DNA of 64,000 nucleotides from Nitrospirota bacterium (GCA_009773185.1 WPIF01000011.1:62001-126000); one strand, 5' to 3'; shown: positions 7,264 through 16,098, counted from the stretch's first letter. Notes: a model not told the origin generated them from the sequence alone. Translations and numbers: made by a program.

Positions 7264-9261
7264 CTAAAGTACAGTGAGCCCAATTTCTTTAAGATACGCG
7301 AAGGTCGCATCGTAAAAGAGTGGGTTACGTGTCGGGTCTTCTGAATCACCAGATGGAACTACAATTACCATGCCTTGTCTAGCACGTGTCAGAAGAACGC
7401 GATAGGCATTCTTGAGGTAGTTTTGCCGTCCTGGTTTCTTAATATGATTCCAGCGATCGCCGCAAAAAGACCGATGTTCCCAACCTTTTTTTGAATATCT
7501 GAAATCAGCATCCCATGTTACGCAGGCCCAATCAAGTTCAAGTCCCTGCACAGCAAATTCTGTGGCAACATCCTCAAGATAATACGATGAACGCACATCT
7601 TCTTTTCCATCGAGGAACCAATGAATCGGATCCATCGGTGATTTAACATATATCGCGTGAGATTTTAAACGCTCCGCCTGAGAAGAAACCACAATCCCAT
7701 AACGTTCCGAGCCTCGCGCTTGCTCTTTCAGCCATTGTTTTGCCTTGGAAAGATCACGCGTGATGACAATTGGGTATTTCTTTTCAATGGTGGTAAGTGT
7801 ATTACGCGCTTCATTGGTGTTAAGGTCAAGCAATTGCTTCACCAATAAGGAGACATGCTCAGCTCGAAACGACCGCATTGATACCGCAAGATGTAATTCA
7901 TCTTTATTTACCACATTAGGACGCGATTTTATTTCTTCCAATACCCTTCCTGCACCATACTCGCTGTCGGTAAGCCGAGAAGATATATATATATGCCAAT
8001 CCGGAAATGATCGGGTTAGTGATTCAATCCATTCGCTGATTCCCGCCTCTCCCCTGTTAATCTCCTGGCCACCACCAACCAGACATACAATCACTGCCCA
8101 ATCTGAATGGCGATCAAGACAAGAAATCAGAAATTCTGGCTCGGACTTATTGAAGTTGGGTGTCTTCTTTTTCCGAAGCATGAAACTGGATGTCTCTCCT
8201 ATATTCCATGCACGTTGTGCCTCATCGAATAATACTACATGTTCGATGGGTGGATTTTTTAAATCAACAAGACATGTATCACGGAAATTGTGAACATTCT
8301 GAATAAACATCTTTACTTCGCTCATTGCCTCACCTTTTCTGATCTTAACTTTTCGTTCTTTCTCATGTCGAACCTTATCACGTGCTAATGCTTCTCTCAA
8401 AATCGATACAAGCGGTTTATTACCTGAAAGAAAAACACTATAAAGGTCGTTGGTTTTATCAATGTGCATGGTCGCAATGTTGAGTCCAACCAATGTTTTG
8501 CCAGCGCCCGGCACACCTGTCACAAAACAGATAGATTTGTGCGAGTTATCTTTTGAAGAGCGAATAATATCTGCTATTGCGTTGGATGTTTCACTTAGGT
8601 TGATTGCGCTTGCATCGCTGCGCGAGATGTCACTAACTGAGTGACCGTTATAGAGTGCCATTGCTGCTTCAATGATTGTCGGGGTAGGACAATATCGCCC
8701 CTGTTCCCATTGTGTACGATCAATGTCATTGCCTTCGATGAATTGTAAAACATCGGCAATTACTTTGCCGAGCAATTCCACGTTGCACTTAATAGGAAAA
8801 AGCAGTTTGTCGTTTTGAGGTGTTGCAGCTACAATTGGAGTGACGTTTTTTGCTTTTGTTGCTATAAGAATTGGTGCAATGAACTGTTCGTGGCTCGATT
8901 CGTGGAAGTTCTTTAAATCTAAAGCATAGTCGCAAACCTGATCTGTGGCATACGATGTGAATTCTTTCTCGCCTATTTTGAATTCAAGGACGAAGATTAT
9001 TGGTCCAATAAGTATTACTACGTCAATTCGTTTTCCCATCCGAGGTATCGAATATTCAAAATATATCGATCCCTGAAAACGAGACAGAACATCCTGCAAA
9101 ATGTTTATTTCTTCTATCCATGCATCTCGCTGGGATTGCTCTAGTGGAAAATTATTACTTCGTGCGAGTCTAGCAAGTATCTCGTCTGGTGTAGTATTCA
9201 GAAAATTGGCGATAGAATCAGAGTAATACTCGCGTTTAATTGTTTTTTGTTTATTATTCAC
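7264..9261 (-). CDS. Nuclease-helicase fusion, DUF2075 (Schlafen-like ATPase), candidate defence gene
   Basis: A 665-residue protein. Residues about 60-125 carry a PD-(D/E)xK-like nuclease core ([26 protein letters not shown], then ExK). A superfamily 1 helicase/ATPase of the DUF2075 type follows: Walker [14 protein letters not shown] near residue 250, Walker [13 protein letters not shown] near 345, and late motifs [12 protein letters not shown] and [17 protein letters not shown]. Homologues often lie in defence islands and restriction loci. The start is GTG at 9261, overlapping (GTGA) the stop of a truncated vsr frame, so translation may be coupled. The N-terminal coding sequence is duplicated at 10304-10411. 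Confidence 0.85.
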   Translation of the reverse strand: MNNKQKTIKREYYSDSIANFLNTTPDEILARLARSNNFPLEQSQRDAWIEEINILQDVLSRFQGSIYFEYSIPRMGKRIDVVILIGPIIFVLEFKIGEKEFTSYATDQVCDYALDLKNFHESSHEQFIAPILIATKAKNVTPIVAATPQNDKLLFPIKCNVELLGKVIADVLQFIEGNDIDRTQWEQGRYCPTPTIIEAAMALYNGHSVSDISRSDASAINLSETSNAIADIIRSSKDNSHKSICFVTGVPGAGKTLVGLNIATMHIDKTNDLYSVFLSGNKPLVSILREALARDKVRHEKERKVKIRKGEAMSEVKMFIQNVHNFRDTCLVDLKNPPIEHVVLFDEAQRAWNIGETSSFMLRKKKTPNFNKSEPEFLISCLDRHSDWAVIVCLVGGGQEINRGEAGISEWIESLTRSFPDWHIYISSRLTDSEYGAGRVLEEIKSRPNVVNKDELHLAVSMRSFRAEHVSLLVKQLLDLNTNEARNTLTTIEKKYPIVITRDLSKAKQWLKEQARGSERYGIVVSSQAERLKSHAIYVKSPMDPIHWFLDGKEDVRSSYYLEDVATEFAVQGLELDWACVTWDADFRYSKKGWEHRSFCGDRWNHIKKPGRQNYLKNAYRVLLTRARQGMVIVVPSGDSEDPTRNPLFYDATFAYLKEIGLTVL

Positions 9262-9338
9262 TTTGAGTTAATTGTATCCTTGCCCTTGATCCTCGACATA
9301 TTATAACTTCTGGTTTTTTTATCATGAACATCTGCCAT
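9258..9338 (-). pseudogene. vsr: vsr 5' fragment, copy A
   Basis: Twenty-six codons from ATG at 9338 begin MADVHDKKTRSYNMSRI, which matches the N-terminus of the very-short-patch repair endonuclease Vsr (E. coli: MADVHDKATRSKNMRAI). The frame stops at TGA 9260-9258 before any catalytic residue. The stop overlaps the GTG start of the helicase, so the fragment could act as a coupled leader peptide. Two further copies lie at 9817-9906 and 10408-10488. Confidence 0.85.
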
Positions 9339-9394
9339 TTCAAGTCAATCAATTCCTCTTATTCTCCACGATCTTTCCGGTAAGACTATCTCCA

Positions 9395-9558
9395 TTTCTT
9401 CTCATGTCCACGTCATGGACATATCCCAATAACGTGTCCAAATTATACGACAAAATAGCCATGCTCATCATGTCGACGGCTTCGACGTGTTCCTGTAACG
9501 TGTCGATATAATGGCTCTATTTCGACACGTCTATTTGTAATGTCTATATCGTCGACAC
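9395..9558. repeat. Cluster of ACGTGTC/GACACGT palindromes
   Basis: No gene is visible here. It holds ATGTCCAcgtcaTGGACAT (9399-9423 region), then repeated ACGTGTC and GACACGT strings, including ACGTGTCGA and TCGACACGT about 15 bases apart (near 9495-9530) and another GTCGACACGT next to 9555. They could be hairpins, operators or a degraded repeat array downstream of the winged-helix remnant. Confidence 0.45.
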
Positions 9559-9559
9559 G

Positions 9560-9703
9560 TTACTTTGAACGCAATCTGTATAGCTGAACATTCAGATACA
9601 GGTTTTCTTTGCCGGCTTTATGGATTTTGAGAACGCCGATCTTTTTCAATCCTTTTAAATATTCAGCAGCGGTTTGTCTTTCGGCAATACCGGCATCCGC
9701 GGA
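9560..9703 (-). pseudogene. C-terminal remnant of a Fic-family protein (winged helix)
   Basis: An open stretch of about 47 codons ends at TAA 9562-9560 and is blocked upstream by a stop. It reads AGIAERQTAAEYLKGLKKIG then VLKIHKAGKENLYLN. This is the typical C-terminal winged-helix of long Fic proteins (ERQTAxxYLKxLxxxGxL...GRExLYxN). The catalytic domain is absent. It is distinct from the intact short fic at 5250 and is debris in the vsr-fragment region. Confidence 0.6.
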
Positions 9704-9816
9704 TCACATTTCATATTTGTACTCGCTAAAGTCAATGCCTCTTTTCCCCATCTTTTCCCATAATTATATAGCACTCCCCGATTTTTCCCTCAATAATAAA
9801 ATCTTTCGTCTATGAT

Positions 9817-9906
9817 TTACAAGTCTAACAAACGGGTAATTGTGTCCCTGCTCCTGATCCTCGACATATTATAGCTTCTGGTTTTTTTATCATGAACATC
9901 AGCCAT
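9817..9906 (-). pseudogene. vsr: vsr 5' fragment, copy B
   Basis: From ATG at 9906 the frame reads MADVHDKKTRSYNMSRI, then diverges and ends at TAA 9819-9817 after 29 residues. About 70 bp are shared with copies A and C. It sits just downstream of the ORF6N fragment and upstream of the Fic remnant. No catalytic part of Vsr follows. Confidence 0.8.
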
Positions 9907-9926
9907 AAAAAATATTTCCTGCTGAG

Positions 9927-10307
9927 TTACTTGCTATCATCTTCTCTGTGAAATCCTATCTTCTTTCTCGGTTTCTCCGGAGGTGCCATTAGACTGCGAA
10001 TCGCATCAAAAACAACTTTAAACTGGCTGTCGTACTTTTTCTCCATGTCGGCAAGCTTGCGGGCAAGGTCTTTGTGGGTAGCCATCAGTTCCCTCAATTT
10101 GACAAACGTCCTCATAATAGCAATGTTGACCTGCACTGCCCGTTCGCTATTTAAAACACTGGATAACATAGCGACGCCCTGCTCGCTAAAAACAAAAGGA
10201 AGATACCTGCGTCCGCCATGCTCTGAACTTGAGGTCGCAATTTGCGATCTCAAGTTATCGGCTTCTTTATCTGTCAACTGAAACATGAAATCGGCCGGAG
10301 AATTCAC
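9927..10307 (-). pseudogene. ORF6N-domain protein, N-terminally truncated
   Basis: A 126-codon frame whose first codons [18 protein letters not shown], then [20 protein letters not shown] and [19 protein letters not shown], match the second half of the ORF6N domain and the coiled tail of phage-derived ORF6N proteins. Full proteins have ~45 more residues (start MxxLIPxExIExRI...YG) that are missing: an in-frame TAA lies just before the GTG at 10307. The junction is GTGA, overlapping the stop of the helicase fragment, so a deletion or recombination replaced the 5' end. Probably non-functional. Confidence 0.8.
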
Positions 10308-10411
10308 TGTTTAATGCCAGTCTGCCGGGTATTTCCCCACGGGGATTTCAGAAAATCGGAGATTGAATCAGAGTAATATGCGCATTTAATTATTTTGTGA
10401 TTATTATTCAC
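10304..10411 (-). pseudogene. Duplicated 5' fragment of the nuclease-helicase gene
   Basis: From GTG at 10411 the frame reads MNNNHKIIKCAYYSDSISDF, against [20 protein letters not shown] in the helicase at 9261. After about 22 codons similarity is lost and the frame ends at TGA 10306-10304, overlapping the ORF6N fragment. With the vsr copy upstream, this duplicates roughly 150 bp of the vsr-helicase junction. Confidence 0.8.
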
Positions 10412-10488
10412 TTTGAGTTAATTATTCCCTTGCCCCTGATCCTCGACATATTACAGCTTCTGGTTTTTTTATCATGAACATCTGCCAT
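10408..10488 (-). pseudogene. vsr: vsr 5' fragment, copy C
   Basis: Twenty-six codons beginning MADVHDKKTRSCNMSRI and ending at TGA 10410-10408, nearly identical to copy A in length and in its overlap with a helicase-type GTG start. It precedes the duplicated helicase fragment. Confidence 0.8.
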
Positions 10489-10638
10489 CCAGTGTTAACC
10501 GCAACTAACAATGCTCTCAAATTTCCTCAATCAGCTTACCTATTTTAACAGTGAAAAGACAAGGGAGGAGAAGGGTGCCAAGGGAGTGTCAGTGGAAAAA
10601 GCAACGCCGGAAGGGAACCTCTTTAACCGCAGTATTTG

Positions 10639-11307
10639 CTAATGTTTTTTCCGCGGCGGCTTATACAGGCCTGCCTTATTTGCCCCGAATAATCCGGCCC
10701 GGCATGAGCGCTCATCTGCAAGAGACAGCCCTGCTATCATGCGCCTCGTGAGGAGGGACACTCTCCGGGTCCTGTCTAATCTGTGAGAAATCAGTTCAAG
10801 CGCCTCAGGCTTTGTCAGCCAGTGATGCTTATCAAATGCCTTCAGGTTGACCGGCAATGTGTAGCCGCGGAGTGTTTTTTCTGCTTCGACATTGAAGTAT
10901 AGTTCAAAGTATGACATGACCAGTTCCCGCAGGCTGCGGTAGACAGGCTCGCGAAATCTCAGGCCTGCAAAATTAGACTTTGCTATTGCACCCCAGTGGC
11001 TGTCCATGCGAAACAATGCGAGTATGTGGTCGTCATCCCGGTTATTAGGCAGCAGATTCAAAATCAAGGCAGGCTGTCCGAGGCGGCGCAGCATTGCTGC
11101 TGCGAACAGGGCGCCGTCAAAGCACTGGCAGGTTCTTTCGCGAAGTACATGAAGGGGAGAACGATAGCTGTCCTCAGAACTGTATGCAAGCTTATCAAGA
11201 AAAGCTTGTATCCTGTCCGGAGTGTCCAGCCGTGCAATGGCCCTATGCTCCTGTTTTGTGAGTTTTATGTCAAAGGATTCAACTGCGGATATAGAAGATA
11301 TTCCCAT
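10639..11307 (-). CDS. Transglutaminase-like cysteine protein
   Basis: A 222-residue protein. CQCFDGALFAAAMLRRLGQPALILNL looks like the nucleophile helix and following strand of a transglutaminase/papain-like fold, and NRDDDHILALFRMDSHWGAIAKSNF supplies a His and aromatic/Asn positions consistent with a C-H-(D/N) triad. It has no signal peptide, so it should be cytoplasmic. The C-terminus is basic. It follows ettA by 5 bp on the same strand and is probably co-transcribed. Whether it acts as protease, amidase or something else cannot be decided here. Confidence 0.55.
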   Translation of the reverse strand: MGISSISAVESFDIKLTKQEHRAIARLDTPDRIQAFLDKLAYSSEDSYRSPLHVLRERTCQCFDGALFAAAMLRRLGQPALILNLLPNNRDDDHILALFRMDSHWGAIAKSNFAGLRFREPVYRSLRELVMSYFELYFNVEAEKTLRGYTLPVNLKAFDKHHWLTKPEALELISHRLDRTRRVSLLTRRMIAGLSLADERSCRAGLFGANKAGLYKPPRKKH

Positions 11308-11312
11308 CTGCC

Positions 11313-12998
11313 TTATCCTCTTGACAGATGCCTGTATTTGATGCGGTGGGGCTGGTCTGCGGCAGCGCCGAGGCGCGCTTTTCTGTCAGCCTCATATTCA
11401 GAGTAGTTCCCGTCGAACCATACCACCTTGCTTTCGCCTTCGAATGCGAGTATATGAGTGGCAATGCGGTCAAGGAACCATCTGTCGTGGCTTATGACAA
11501 CCGCGCACCCTGCAAAATTCTCCAATGCCTCTTCCAGAGCGCGCATGGTGTTTACATCAAGGTCATTTGTCGGTTCATCAAGCAAAAGCACATTGGCCTC
11601 TTCTTTAAGCATTCTTGCCAGGTGCACGCGGTTTCTTTCTCCTCCTGAGAGCATCGGAACCTTTTTCTGCTGGTCGCTTCCTGAAAAATTGAAGCGCGCT
11701 ACATAGGCGCGGGAATTTACCTGTTTCTTCCCAAGCTGAATTACATCTTCTCCGTTGGTAATTACCTCCCAGATGGATTTATTTGGGTCAAGGTCATCAC
11801 GGCTCTGGTCAATGTATGCGAGCTTTACGGTCTCTCCTGTTTTGAAAGAGCCTGAATCAGGTTTTTCACTGCCGATTATCATCCTGAAGAGGGTTGTCTT
11901 TCCTGCTCCGTTCGGGCCGATAATGCCGACAATTCCTCCCGGAGGAAGTGAGAAGGTCATGCCTTCCACCAATATATTATCGCCATATGCCTTGGACACG
12001 TTATCAGCTTCAATTACAACGTTGCCCAAACGCGGGCCCGGAGGAATATATATCTCGAGTTCCTTTGACCTTTTTTCAATGTCCTGACTTAAAAGCGCCT
12101 CATAAGAATTGATACGCGCCTTTGCCTTGGCATGACGTCCTTTGGGTGACATCCTTATCCACTCAAGTTCGCGCTGAAGTGTTTTTTGTCTTTCACTCTC
12201 TGTCTTTTCTTCCTGCTCCAGCCGGTTTTTCTTCTGTTCGAGCCATGAGGAATAATTTCCTTTCCACGGGATTCCCTCACCGCGGTCAAGCTCAAGAATC
12301 CAGCCTGCCACATTATCAAGAAAATAACGGTCATGGGTCACAGCAATGATGGTGCCGGGATAGCCTTGCAGATGGTGCTCAAGCCATGCCACTGTCTCGG
12401 CATCGAGATGATTAGTCGGTTCGTCAAGAAGCAGGATGTCGGGCTTCTGAAGCAGGAGCCTGCAAAGGGCCACACGCCGCCTTTCACCTCCGGAAAGGAT
12501 ATTAACAGGCGTGTCGCCGGGAGGACAGCGCAAAGCATCCATTGCCATTTCAAGGCGTGAATCCAGTTCCCATGCATCCAGGGCATCAAGCTTCTCCTGC
12601 ACCTTCCCCTGACGCTCGATAAGCTTTGTCATTTCATCATCAGACATAGGCTCAGCAAATTTTTCATTGATAAGGTTATATTCCTTAAGGGCAGCTGCTG
12701 TTTCCTGCACACCTTCTTCTACAACCTGGCGCACTGTTTTTTTGTCATCCAGCTGCGGCTCCTGTTCAAGGATGCCTACGGTGTGGCCGGGTGCAAGCAC
12801 TGTCTCTCCGTTAAATTCCTTATCTTTCCCTGCAAGGATGCGGAGGAGGGAGCTTTTTCCTGACCCGTTCAGGCCGAGGACTCCTATCTTTGCTCCGTAG
12901 AAATACGAGAGATAGATATTTTTCAGTACAGGTTTTTTATCGTAAAACTTGCTTACCCCTATCATGGAGTAAATTACTTTATTTGGTTCAGCGCTCAT
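11313..12998 (-). CDS. ettA: ABC-F protein EttA, energy-dependent translational throttle
   Basis: A 561-residue ABC-F ATPase (E. coli EttA is about 555). Two nucleotide-binding domains: Walker [10 protein letters not shown] near residue 41, signature [15 protein letters not shown] and Walker [15 protein letters not shown]; then [24 protein letters not shown] and [14 protein letters not shown]. No membrane part. The linker between domains is charged ([21 protein letters not shown]), with the W-RxSPKxRxAKxKARI pattern specific to EttA, and [24 protein letters not shown] matches its N-terminus. EttA binds the ribosomal E site and gates elongation by the ADP/ATP ratio. Confidence 0.92.
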   Translation of the reverse strand: MSAEPNKVIYSMIGVSKFYDKKPVLKNIYLSYFYGAKIGVLGLNGSGKSSLLRILAGKDKEFNGETVLAPGHTVGILEQEPQLDDKKTVRQVVEEGVQETAAALKEYNLINEKFAEPMSDDEMTKLIERQGKVQEKLDALDAWELDSRLEMAMDALRCPPGDTPVNILSGGERRRVALCRLLLQKPDILLLDEPTNHLDAETVAWLEHHLQGYPGTIIAVTHDRYFLDNVAGWILELDRGEGIPWKGNYSSWLEQKKNRLEQEEKTESERQKTLQRELEWIRMSPKGRHAKAKARINSYEALLSQDIEKRSKELEIYIPPGPRLGNVVIEADNVSKAYGDNILVEGMTFSLPPGGIVGIIGPNGAGKTTLFRMIIGSEKPDSGSFKTGETVKLAYIDQSRDDLDPNKSIWEVITNGEDVIQLGKKQVNSRAYVARFNFSGSDQQKKVPMLSGGERNRVHLARMLKEEANVLLLDEPTNDLDVNTMRALEEALENFAGCAVVISHDRWFLDRIATHILAFEGESKVVWFDGNYSEYEADRKARLGAAADQPHRIKYRHLSRG

Positions 12999-13078
12999 CT
13001 TGATTCAAATCCTTTCTTTTCCGTAATTTTAAAAACGCAGAAATAAAAAATAACTGTCAGGGCTGAAGGACATGGGGA

Positions 13079-15076
13079 TTACGAAAGAACCAGCTCCACA
13101 ACATCCTCAATTTTATCTTCGAAAATAATTCTCAGGTCTTTTTGAATATCCTCGGGAATATTTTCAAGTTCCCCCCTGTTTTTTGAGGGCAGGATAACGG
13201 TTTTAAGCCCGGCCCTTCTGGCAGCCAGAATTTTTTCTTTAATCCCTCCTACAGGCAGAAGGCGTCCGCTTAATGTGAGTTCAGCGCTTATTGCAACGTC
13301 CCTTTTGGCAGGCCGTCCTGTAAGCAGGGAAAGAAGCGCCATTGCAATTGCAGCACCGGCAGAGGGCCCGTCTTTGGGTATTGCGCCGGCAGGCACATGA
13401 ATATGTACGTCATGGCCTTCAAAGAAATTTTCCTGGATACCGAATATTCCGGCATTGCTTCTTATATAACTCAGCGCTGCCTGTGCTGATTCTCTCATTA
13501 CATCTCCGAGTGAGCCTGTGAGTATGAGCTTCTGTTTCCCCTGCATCTTTACTGCCTCAATAGAGATAATATCCCCGCCTATCTCTGTCCATACCAGGCC
13601 TGTTGTAATGCCTATCATGTCTTTTTCTTCTGCCACCTCAAAATAGTATTTCCTCGGGCCAAGAAATTTTTCTGTCATATCAGGAGTAATCCTGATGCTG
13701 CCGCTATGCTTATCATGCCGGACCAGGTCTTTTGCAATCTTGCGGCATACAGAGGCGATTTCTCTTTCAAGGTTTCTTATGCCTGCCTCGCGTGTGTATT
13801 TCTGTATTATCTTATATATTGTTTCTTCAGCGAACTCCGGAGGATAATCTGAGAGGCCGGTTTCTTTTATCTGCCTTGGTATCAGGAATTGAGAGGCAAT
13901 CTTTACCTTTTCCTCCTCTGTATAGCCTGAAAACTGGATGACCTCCATCCGGTCCCTGAGGACATCAATGATGTTATCTGCAATGTTTGCCGTGATGATG
14001 AACATAACTCCTGAGAGGTCAAAGGATACGTCAAGGTAGTGGTCTATGAAATCAGAGTTCTGCTCCGGGTCCAGCACTTCAAGCAGGGCCGAGGCAGGGT
14101 CGCCCTTAACGTCATAACCTATCTTATCCATCTCGTCCAGAATAATAACCGGATTAAGTGACTCTGTCCGCCTTATCTCCTCGATTATTCTTCCGGGCAT
14201 TGCGCCTGCATATGTTTTCCTGTGCCCTCGTATCTCAGCCTCGTCTTTTATGCCCCCCAGTGAAATCCGCGCAAATTTTCTTCCGAGCGAGCGGGCAATT
14301 GACCTGCCCAGAGATGTCTTGCCGGTTCCGGGAGGGCCGGCAAAGCACAGGACCGAACCTTTGGATTCTTTCCGAAGGCTTTTTTTATCCAGGGCCTGCG
14401 CAACTATTTCTCTTGCTTCATCCAGCTTGAAAGGTTTGGCTATATAATGGAAGGCGCCTTTTTTCATGGCCTCTACCGCGGTATCTATCGTGGCATAGCC
14501 TGTTATCATGATGACTTCAGTCTCGGGAAACTTTGTCTTTGTCCTTTCGAGGATTTCCATTCCGTCAATCTTTTCCATTTTAAAGTCTGTAAGTATCACA
14601 TCGAACTCAGACTGTGCCATTTTTTTAAGGGCCTCCATGCCGTTGGCTGCGGTCGAGACTGTGTAGTTTTCCTTGCTCAAAATATGCGCCAGATTTTTTC
14701 TTGCCACCTCTTCATCGTCAACTACCAGTATCCTCGGCTTCCTGGCCATCTTCAGCTTCCTGACAGCCAGATGCTCCAGGATTCTTTCTTTTATCTTATG
14801 CAGCCCGTAATGGTCTTCATCGAGAATTTTTTCTACCCTGTCAATATCCAGATTGTCTTCGGTTTTTTTGCCCCATGGCAGTGAAACGAGGTATTCAATA
14901 TATGTAAGGCCTATTGTGTACTCGGATGTGGCAGGGCCTATCCTGTTTAATATCTCCAGCTCTTTGTCTGCTATTTTCCTGGCATCCGCAGGCATCTGCG
15001 CAGTTTCAATCTTCTTCCGCAGTTCTTCCAGTATCGAGTCAGGCTGGCTCTCTTCTGATTTCCTGAAAAATTTCAT
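13079..15076 (-). CDS. Lon-family ATP-dependent protease with internal response-regulator domain
   Basis: A 665-residue fusion. Residues 14-110 match the helical segment just before the AAA+ domain of Lon (EYLVSLPWGKKTEDNLDI); the N-terminal PUA-like substrate domain of normal Lon is missing. A complete receiver domain is inserted at about 114-228 (D120/D121, phospho-acceptor D164 in ILTDFKM, T192, K214 in KPF). The AAA+ part follows: Walker A GPPGTGKT 247-254, Walker B VIILDEMDK 310-318. The protease domain has the Ser/Lys dyad, PKDGPSAGAA (S572) and GGIKEKILAARRAG (K613). All catalytic residues are present, so phosphorylation may control proteolysis. No sensor kinase is adjacent. The gene is monocistronic. 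Confidence 0.9.
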   Translation of the reverse strand: MKFFRKSEESQPDSILEELRKKIETAQMPADARKIADKELEILNRIGPATSEYTIGLTYIEYLVSLPWGKKTEDNLDIDRVEKILDEDHYGLHKIKERILEHLAVRKLKMARKPRILVVDDEEVARKNLAHILSKENYTVSTAANGMEALKKMAQSEFDVILTDFKMEKIDGMEILERTKTKFPETEVIMITGYATIDTAVEAMKKGAFHYIAKPFKLDEAREIVAQALDKKSLRKESKGSVLCFAGPPGTGKTSLGRSIARSLGRKFARISLGGIKDEAEIRGHRKTYAGAMPGRIIEEIRRTESLNPVIILDEMDKIGYDVKGDPASALLEVLDPEQNSDFIDHYLDVSFDLSGVMFIITANIADNIIDVLRDRMEVIQFSGYTEEEKVKIASQFLIPRQIKETGLSDYPPEFAEETIYKIIQKYTREAGIRNLEREIASVCRKIAKDLVRHDKHSGSIRITPDMTEKFLGPRKYYFEVAEEKDMIGITTGLVWTEIGGDIISIEAVKMQGKQKLILTGSLGDVMRESAQAALSYIRSNAGIFGIQENFFEGHDVHIHVPAGAIPKDGPSAGAAIAMALLSLLTGRPAKRDVAISAELTLSGRLLPVGGIKEKILAARRAGLKTVILPSKNRGELENIPEDIQKDLRIIFEDKIEDVVELVLS

Positions 15077-15136
15077 ATAGTTATTTTAAAGGATTATGCC
15101 TACTTAATAAATAAAATAATAAGGCTTGAAGAAGAA

Positions 15137-15183
15137 AAGGAGGGTGAAAATATATTTTGTAGGTTTGAAGCCTAATTGCTTAC
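15137..15183. repeat. Direct repeat flanking vapBC, left copy
   Basis: About 47 bp (GGAGGGTGAAAATATATTTT, then GTAGGTTTGAAGCC and TAATTGCTTACG) recurs imperfectly at 15973-16022, on the other side of the vapB-vapC pair. The copy ends at the vapC stop codon. Confidence 0.65.
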
Positions 15184-15184
15184 G

Positions 15185-15631
15185 TTACAAATATTCTGCT
15201 AAAACCAAAACCTTTATGTCTTCTATCTGCTTCAGTTTTCTGTCATTTGTAAGAAATGCGTCTGCTCCTGCATTAATGGCCGCAGATATCTGTATGGCAT
15301 CAATTGATTTCAGGAAAGTATATCTCCCTCTTAACTTGCCTGCTGACTCTGCAATCCCTTCTGATATCTCAACCATGGTAAGGTTTTTCCCGTGCTTTAG
15401 GAATTCTGCAAATTTTCTAGCGAGCTTTTCGTCTCCCTGTTCAATAGGTTTTGGCAAAACCTCGGTAAGGGTTATGACAGAAGAAAAGGCATTCAACGTT
15501 CCCGACTGAAATGCAGTGACTGCTTCTTTTGCAAGAGGGCCAAACTGGGGGTGTGCTTCTATAAAATAAATAACAGGGGCTGTATCTACAAAGACAGAGC
15601 TTAGCTGCGCGAGTTCTTCAGATAAGGTCAC
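15185..15631 (-). CDS. vapC: PIN-domain toxin, VapC family
   Basis: A 148-residue PIN ribonuclease. The acidic residues of the active site are visible: D in VFVDTAPVIYFIE, E in ITLTEVLPKP, D in FLKSIDAIQISAA and D in FLTNDRKLK. VapC toxins cleave tRNA or rRNA and stop translation. The start overlaps the stop of the upstream antitoxin gene by 4 bp (ATGA), which is the usual antitoxin-first order. The pair lies between two ~47-bp direct repeats. Confidence 0.88.
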   Translation of the reverse strand: MTLSEELAQLSSVFVDTAPVIYFIEAHPQFGPLAKEAVTAFQSGTLNAFSSVITLTEVLPKPIEQGDEKLARKFAEFLKHGKNLTMVEISEGIAESAGKLRGRYTFLKSIDAIQISAAINAGADAFLTNDRKLKQIEDIKVLVLAEYL

Positions 15632-15852
15632 ACCCTGTCCTCTCTTAAACGGTTGATGTATTCCTGAGCGTCCTCACCTTTCCACAATCCTTTTCCGAGA
15701 CCGTAAAGCCCTTTCCAGTCGAGTTCTTTTTTCATGGCAACACCTGTTTTCTTAAGCTGATGGGCAAGTTTTTCCAGCAATTTCAACTGATCCTTGGGCG
15801 TAAGCCTTTCAACTTCTTTTTCTATTTTGCCTAATGTTATTCCTTTTGGCAT
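15628..15852 (-). CDS. vapB: VapB-type antitoxin
   Basis: A 74-residue protein directly upstream of vapC with a 4-bp overlap. The N-terminus (MPKGITLGKIEKEVERLTPK) and DQLKLLEKLAHQLKK helix form a small dimerisation/DNA-binding part; the C-terminal ELDWKGLYGLGKGLWKGEDAQEYINRLREDR resembles the toxin-binding tail of antitoxins for PIN toxins (GxWxGxDAxxYIxxLRxDR). It neutralises VapC and likely represses its own promoter. Confidence 0.82.
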   Translation of the reverse strand: MPKGITLGKIEKEVERLTPKDQLKLLEKLAHQLKKTGVAMKKELDWKGLYGLGKGLWKGEDAQEYINRLREDRV

Positions 15853-15972
15853 ATCTTTGCCCTCCTTGCTGACACTACATTATTAGCATAACACAAAATA
15901 TTTTATCAATTAATATTTTTTGCCGACCATCTTCAAGACATTGTATTTTTTAAAGGAAAAGTCGCAAGAAAA

Positions 15973-16022
15973 AGGGGGTTTGAAAATGTATTTTGTAGAG
16001 TTGAAGCCCAATTGCTTCCGCA
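15973..16022. repeat. Direct repeat flanking vapBC, right copy
   Basis: GGGGGTTTGAAAATGTATTT, then GTAGAGTTGAAGCCC and AATTGCTTCCGC: the partner of 15137-15183, with about 85% identity by eye. The pair brackets the toxin-antitoxin cassette, suggesting duplication at insertion. The rest of the 327-bp gap (15853-16179) holds only an AT-rich stretch and a 20-codon frame. Confidence 0.6.
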
Positions 16023-16035
16023 TGGTTATTTGACT

Positions 16036-16098
16036 TTACACATCAATTTCGTATGATGCCCCACATTGATTGCATGTTTCAGTAATTTTCCAAGTCAT
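16036..16098 (-). CDS. Possible micro-protein or zinc-ribbon fragment
   Basis: A 20-codon frame (MTWKITETCNQCGASYEIDV) with GGAAGG seven bases before its ATG. The CNQCGASYEI string is like half of a zinc ribbon. It lies downstream of the 16180-16539 gene on the same strand. It may be a genuine tiny protein or the truncated start of a larger gene lost next to the vapBC repeat. Confidence 0.25.
   Translation of the reverse strand: MTWKITETCNQCGASYEIDV

Noticed and set aside
7745-8293. 182-codon plus-strand frame inside the helicase gene
   Set aside because: Antisense shadow; the minus-strand protein has clear helicase motifs across the same DNA.
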